Of a DNA stretch of 46,112 bases, positions 43,255-46,112 are shown one piece after another. The stretch spans positions 1-46,112 of the forward strand of contig NZ_AP023278.1 in assembly GCF_013426735.1 (NCBI RefSeq). The letters are read 5' to 3'. The stretch is from Agrobacterium vitis (GTDB lineage Bacteria > Pseudomonadota > Alphaproteobacteria > Rhizobiales > Rhizobiaceae). Numbering within the stretch: position 1 is the stretch's first letter; every line of letters starts with the position of its first letter. The notes beneath the pieces were generated by a model. It searched no databases and had not been told where the DNA came from. It saw only the letters and a list, made by a program, of their open reading frames with translations. The position numbers and the translations under genes were made by a program.

Positions 43255-44678
43255 GCGTCTCACGCATCATTGCCACGCTCTCCTTTGCCGCGATTGTCGG
43301 CGGGGGAGGCTATTGGGCCGGGAAAAACGATGTCGGTGCACTCTTGCAGCGGTACGTCGATGACAACGGTATGGCCAAAGAGACGGAGCCGCGACGCGAA
43401 GGAACGGGAGCGGTGATCTATTACCGCCACCCTGACGGGCTGGCCGAGTATTCCGCAAAGCTGAGAAACACCGACGACGGGCGACCATTTGCGCCCATTC
43501 GGGAAAGCGAAGACATCAGCCTCGGCGCGGCCGGAGCCGTCGCGCCCGCATCCGACACGGCATCCCTCTCACTCGAGCGTAAAATCTTATACTACCGCAA
43601 CCCCATGGGGCTTCCCGACACCTCCAAGGTCCCGAAGAAAGATTCCATGGGAATGGACTATCTCCCCGTCTACGACGGCGAGCTTAGTGACACGTCAACC
43701 GTCAAGGTCTCACTTGGCAAACTCCAGCGGACGGGGGTGAAGACTGCTCCGGCGGAAACGACGACGGTCAGCAGAAAAATCCGGATACCCGGAACGGTCA
43801 CGCTCGACGAGCGCACGGTAAGCATTGTCTCGATGCGGGCAGACGCCTTCGTGGAGGACGTCGCGGACGTCACGACCGGTGACGTGATCACGAAAGGCGA
43901 AAGCCTCTTTCATTTCTATTCGAAAGAGATCGCTACTGCCGGAGCGGAGTACGCGGCCGAGATGCGCAATGGCGCAAAATCCAACCCTGACTCCGGCGCG
44001 GCACTTCGTCTGAAAAATCTGGGTGTGCCCACGGCAACAATTACCAGCATCGCGACTGACCGAAAAGTACCCCAAAGCATCGCCTATACGTCACCGCGTA
44101 ATGGTGTTGTGTTGGAACGCATGGCTGTGAGCGGCATGATGGCCGAGGCTGGCGACATCCTATTCCGTATCGCCGACGTGTCGAAGGTCTGGGTGATCGC
44201 CGACGTCCCCGAATACGAGCTTAGCGCCGTCCGCATGGGGGCCATCGTTTCGGTGAGCGTCAGGAATCTGCCCGGCACGACGTTCAAGGGAACGGTCGAC
44301 CTCATTTATCCGGAGGTCCAGATGCAAACCCGGACCACGAAAGTCAGGATAGAGCTTCCGAACCCGGACGGGCAGCTAATGTCCAACATGTACGCAGAGG
44401 TCGAGATCGAAGCAGGAGCCGGAAATCCGGTCATCGCCGTTCCCAACAGTTCTGTCATCGATACAGGCGACCGCCAGATTGTCTTCCTTGATAAGGGCGA
44501 GGGCAGGTTCGAACCGATGGACGTTGCGCTGGGCGTGCGTGGCGAAGACATGACGGAGATCATCAAGGGGATCGCCGCCGGCGACCGCGTCGTGGTGTCG
44601 GCCAACTTTCTGCTGGACGCCGAAAGCAACCTGAATGCCGCGTTGAGCGCGCTGATGGAAGGCGAGGTCAAACCATGA
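43251..44678 (+). CDS. cusB: CusB-like RND adaptor with heavy-metal-binding domain
   Basis: A 475-residue periplasmic adaptor (membrane fusion protein). The N-terminal anchor [19 protein letters not shown] is followed by a degenerate metal-binding-like segment [12 protein letters not shown], and then a full heavy-metal-binding domain [28 protein letters not shown]. The rest is the adaptor fold: lipoyl-like, alpha-hairpin shortened (EYAAEMRNG), and beta-barrel segments ([28 protein letters not shown]). The start is GTG at 43251. The end overlaps cusA by 4 nt. It bridges CusA and the outer-membrane channel and passes Cu(I) from CusF. Confidence 0.94.
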   Translation: MSVSRIIATLSFAAIVGGGGYWAGKNDVGALLQRYVDDNGMAKETEPRREGTGAVIYYRHPDGLAEYSAKLRNTDDGRPFAPIRESEDISLGAAGAVAPASDTASLSLERKILYYRNPMGLPDTSKVPKKDSMGMDYLPVYDGELSDTSTVKVSLGKLQRTGVKTAPAETTTVSRKIRIPGTVTLDERTVSIVSMRADAFVEDVADVTTGDVITKGESLFHFYSKEIATAGAEYAAEMRNGAKSNPDSGAALRLKNLGVPTATITSIATDRKVPQSIAYTSPRNGVVLERMAVSGMMAEAGDILFRIADVSKVWVIADVPEYELSAVRMGAIVSVSVRNLPGTTFKGTVDLIYPEVQMQTRTTKVRIELPNPDGQLMSNMYAEVEIEAGAGNPVIAVPNSSVIDTGDRQIVFLDKGEGRFEPMDVALGVRGEDMTEIIKGIAAGDRVVVSANFLLDAESNLNAALSALMEGEVKP

Positions 44679-46112
44679 TCGCCAACGTTATCGCCTGGTC
44701 GGCCCGTAACCTTGTCCTGATCTTTGTCGGTGCAGCGCTGTCCATTGCGGGTGGAATCTATGCATTGCGTACGCTGCCCCTTGATGCGATCCCCGATCTC
44801 TCCGACGTTCAGGTCATCGTGTTCACCGACTATCCTGGACAGGCTCCGCAGGTCGTCGAGGACCAGGTCACCTATCCGCTGACGACCTCCATGCTGACCG
44901 TGCCAAAGTCGAAGGTCGTGCGTGGCTTCTCGTTTTTCGGCGTGTCTTTCGTCTATGTGATCTTCGAGGACGGGACCGATCCCTACTGGGCGCGCAGCCG
45001 CGTCCTCGAATACTTGAACGCCGCCGCGAGCCGTCTGCCGGACGGCGTGTCGCCGAGCCTCGGGCCGGATGCAACAGGCGTGGGCTGGGTCTACCAGTAT
45101 GCCGTCGTCGCCAAGGAACTGTCGCTGGCCGAACTTCGGTCGCTGCAGGACTGGGTGGTGCGCTTCGCCGTCTCCAAGTCCGAGGGCGTCGCGGAAGTGG
45201 CCAGCGTCGGCGGCTTCGTCAAGCAATATTCTATTGTCGTCGATCCGGCCCGCCTGAAGGCGCAGAACGTTTCGCTGTCGGATATCGCCGACGCCGTGCG
45301 ATCCAGCAACCGCGACGTCGGCGGCCGCACAATCGAGCTTTCCGAGTTTGAGTTCATGGTCCGCGGCAAGGGCTACCTGCAGAGCATCAATGACATCGAG
45401 AACATTGTCCTGAAATCGAATGCCGGCGTCCCGCTGCGTCTCTCGGATGTCGCGAGGGTCGAACTGGTCCCGGACGAGCGCCGTGGCATCACCGAGCTGA
45501 ACGGCGAGGGCGAGGTCGCCAGCGGGATCGTCCTTCAGCGCGACGGAGCCAACGCGCTCACCGTCATCGAGAACGCCAAGGAAAGCCTGGCGGCGGTTCA
45601 AGATAGTCTTCCGGCTGGTACCGAAATCCTGCCCGTCTATGATCGTTCGAAACTCATCGAAGCGGCAATCGAAACCTTGAAGGTCACGCTGATCGAGGAA
45701 TCGATCGTCGTCGCGCTGGTAACGATCGCCTTCCTGCTGCATGTCCGCAGCGCGCTTGTGGCCATCATCATGCTCCCAATCGGTATCCTGATCGCGTTCA
45801 TGGCAATGCGAGCGCTCGGCCTCGGCTCGAACATCATGAGCCTCGGCGGGATCGCCATCGCTATAGGCGCAATGATCGACGCCGCCATCGTTATGATCGA
45901 GAACGCCCACAAGCATCTGGAACGCGCGCCTCCGGACAAGCCTCGAACCGAAGTCTTGATCGAGGCGGCAAGCGAGGTCGGTCCGGCGCTGTTCTTCAGC
46001 CTGCTGATCATCACAGTGTCGTTCCTGCCCATCTTCACGTTGGAATCACAGGAGGGCCGCCTGTTCGGGCCGCTCGCCTTCACCAAGACCTTCGCGATGG
46101 CGGCCGCCGCGC
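44675..46112 (+). CDS. cusA: CusA copper/silver RND efflux pump, N-terminal part (runs off window end)
   Basis: The first 479 codons of cusA from ATG at 44675 (ATGA overlap with cusB). Seen: first TM and RND start [46 protein letters not shown], the porter region, and the TM4 HME signature [22 protein letters not shown], the form linked to monovalent Cu/Ag pumps (HME4), with the proton-relay Asp and Glu. The frame is open to the last base, leaving one base of a codon, which bases 1-2 of the window complete as CTG (Leu). The protein then continues LSITLVPALM, as expected for CusA. Confidence 0.96.
   Translation, partial: MIANVIAWSARNLVLIFVGAALSIAGGIYALRTLPLDAIPDLSDVQVIVFTDYPGQAPQVVEDQVTYPLTTSMLTVPKSKVVRGFSFFGVSFVYVIFEDGTDPYWARSRVLEYLNAAASRLPDGVSPSLGPDATGVGWVYQYAVVAKELSLAELRSLQDWVVRFAVSKSEGVAEVASVGGFVKQYSIVVDPARLKAQNVSLSDIADAVRSSNRDVGGRTIELSEFEFMVRGKGYLQSINDIENIVLKSNAGVPLRLSDVARVELVPDERRGITELNGEGEVASGIVLQRDGANALTVIENAKESLAAVQDSLPAGTEILPVYDRSKLIEAAIETLKVTLIEESIVVALVTIAFLLHVRSALVAIIMLPIGILIAFMAMRALGLGSNIMSLGGIAIAIGAMIDAAIVMIENAHKHLERAPPDKPRTEVLIEAASEVGPALFFSLLIITVSFLPIFTLESQEGRLFGPLAFTKTFAMAAAA

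Noticed and set aside
44306..45916. Minus-strand frame of 536 codons opposite cusB-cusA
   Set aside because: Antisense shadow; the plus strand encodes clear CusB and CusA motifs throughout.

Overview
The window looks like one complete circular plasmid of 46,112 bp from an alphaproteobacterium, probably of the order Rhizobiales (Rhizobium/Agrobacterium/Ochrobactrum-like). It appears to have been linearised inside cusA. The last codons of the window and its first bases join in phase: the final base c plus the first two bases tg make a Leu codon. Together they give a 1053-residue CusA of normal family length. The Rhizobiales placement rests on the Ti-type TraA relaxase, the TraG/TraD proteins, the DUF6118 protein beside traA, HmrR-type copper regulation and the overall gene style. 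No search could be run.

Layout. (1) 1-2.2 kb, continuing from 42.8-46.1 kb across the ends: cusB-cusA copper/silver efflux with FixH/YtkA-like and DUF411 proteins. (2) 2.5-3.7 kb: a membrane acyltransferase. (3) 3.7-6.9 kb: an island flanked by resolvase-type res-like sites. It carries a broken XRE gene, a probable retron operon on the minus strand, and a serine resolvase. (4) 6.9-12.6 kb: a low-GC alpha/beta hydrolase with a Cys nucleophile, two plasmid-type hypothetical genes, a frameshifted large ParB-domain gene, a small gene between two terminators, and a RepA-like protein. (5) 12.8-15.4 kb: a HigBA-like toxin-antitoxin pair with a clear operator/promoter, a ParA plus small partner partition pair, and a VbhA-like orphan antitoxin. 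(6) 15.4-24.3 kb: a mobilization module. The minus-strand traD-traG operon and the plus-strand traA operon diverge from a recognisable oriT. No mating-pair-formation (T4SS) genes are present, so the plasmid should be mobilizable rather than self-transmissible. (7) 24.5-42.8 kb: a copper island with a class III cyclase, two copies of a cusF + cupredoxin segment (774-bp direct repeat) flanking a CopRS-like two-component system, a multicopper oxidase, a TolC-type lipoprotein, several small Cys/Met/His-rich secreted proteins, a DUF305 protein, a Csp-like copper-storage protein, two P1B copper ATPases, cytochrome c', HmrR/CueR and CopZ.

The copper genes form a layered system. CopZ and CopA (under HmrR control through promoters with 19-bp spacers) clear the cytosol. 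The CusABC-type pump with CusF moves periplasmic Cu(I) out. The multicopper oxidase and cupredoxins oxidise or buffer periplasmic copper, and Csp/DUF305 proteins bind it. CopRS probably senses periplasmic copper.

The most novel part is the retron-like operon at 4.19-5.98 kb. In transcription order it has a 19-bp palindromic operator, a sigma70-like promoter, a structured non-coding leader, a 41-residue single-helix basic peptide whose ribosome-binding site is partly buried in a hairpin, an XRE repressor-like protein, and a reverse transcriptase. The reverse transcriptase has the retron NAxxH motif, an ITG version of VTG, and an unusual WVDD active site.
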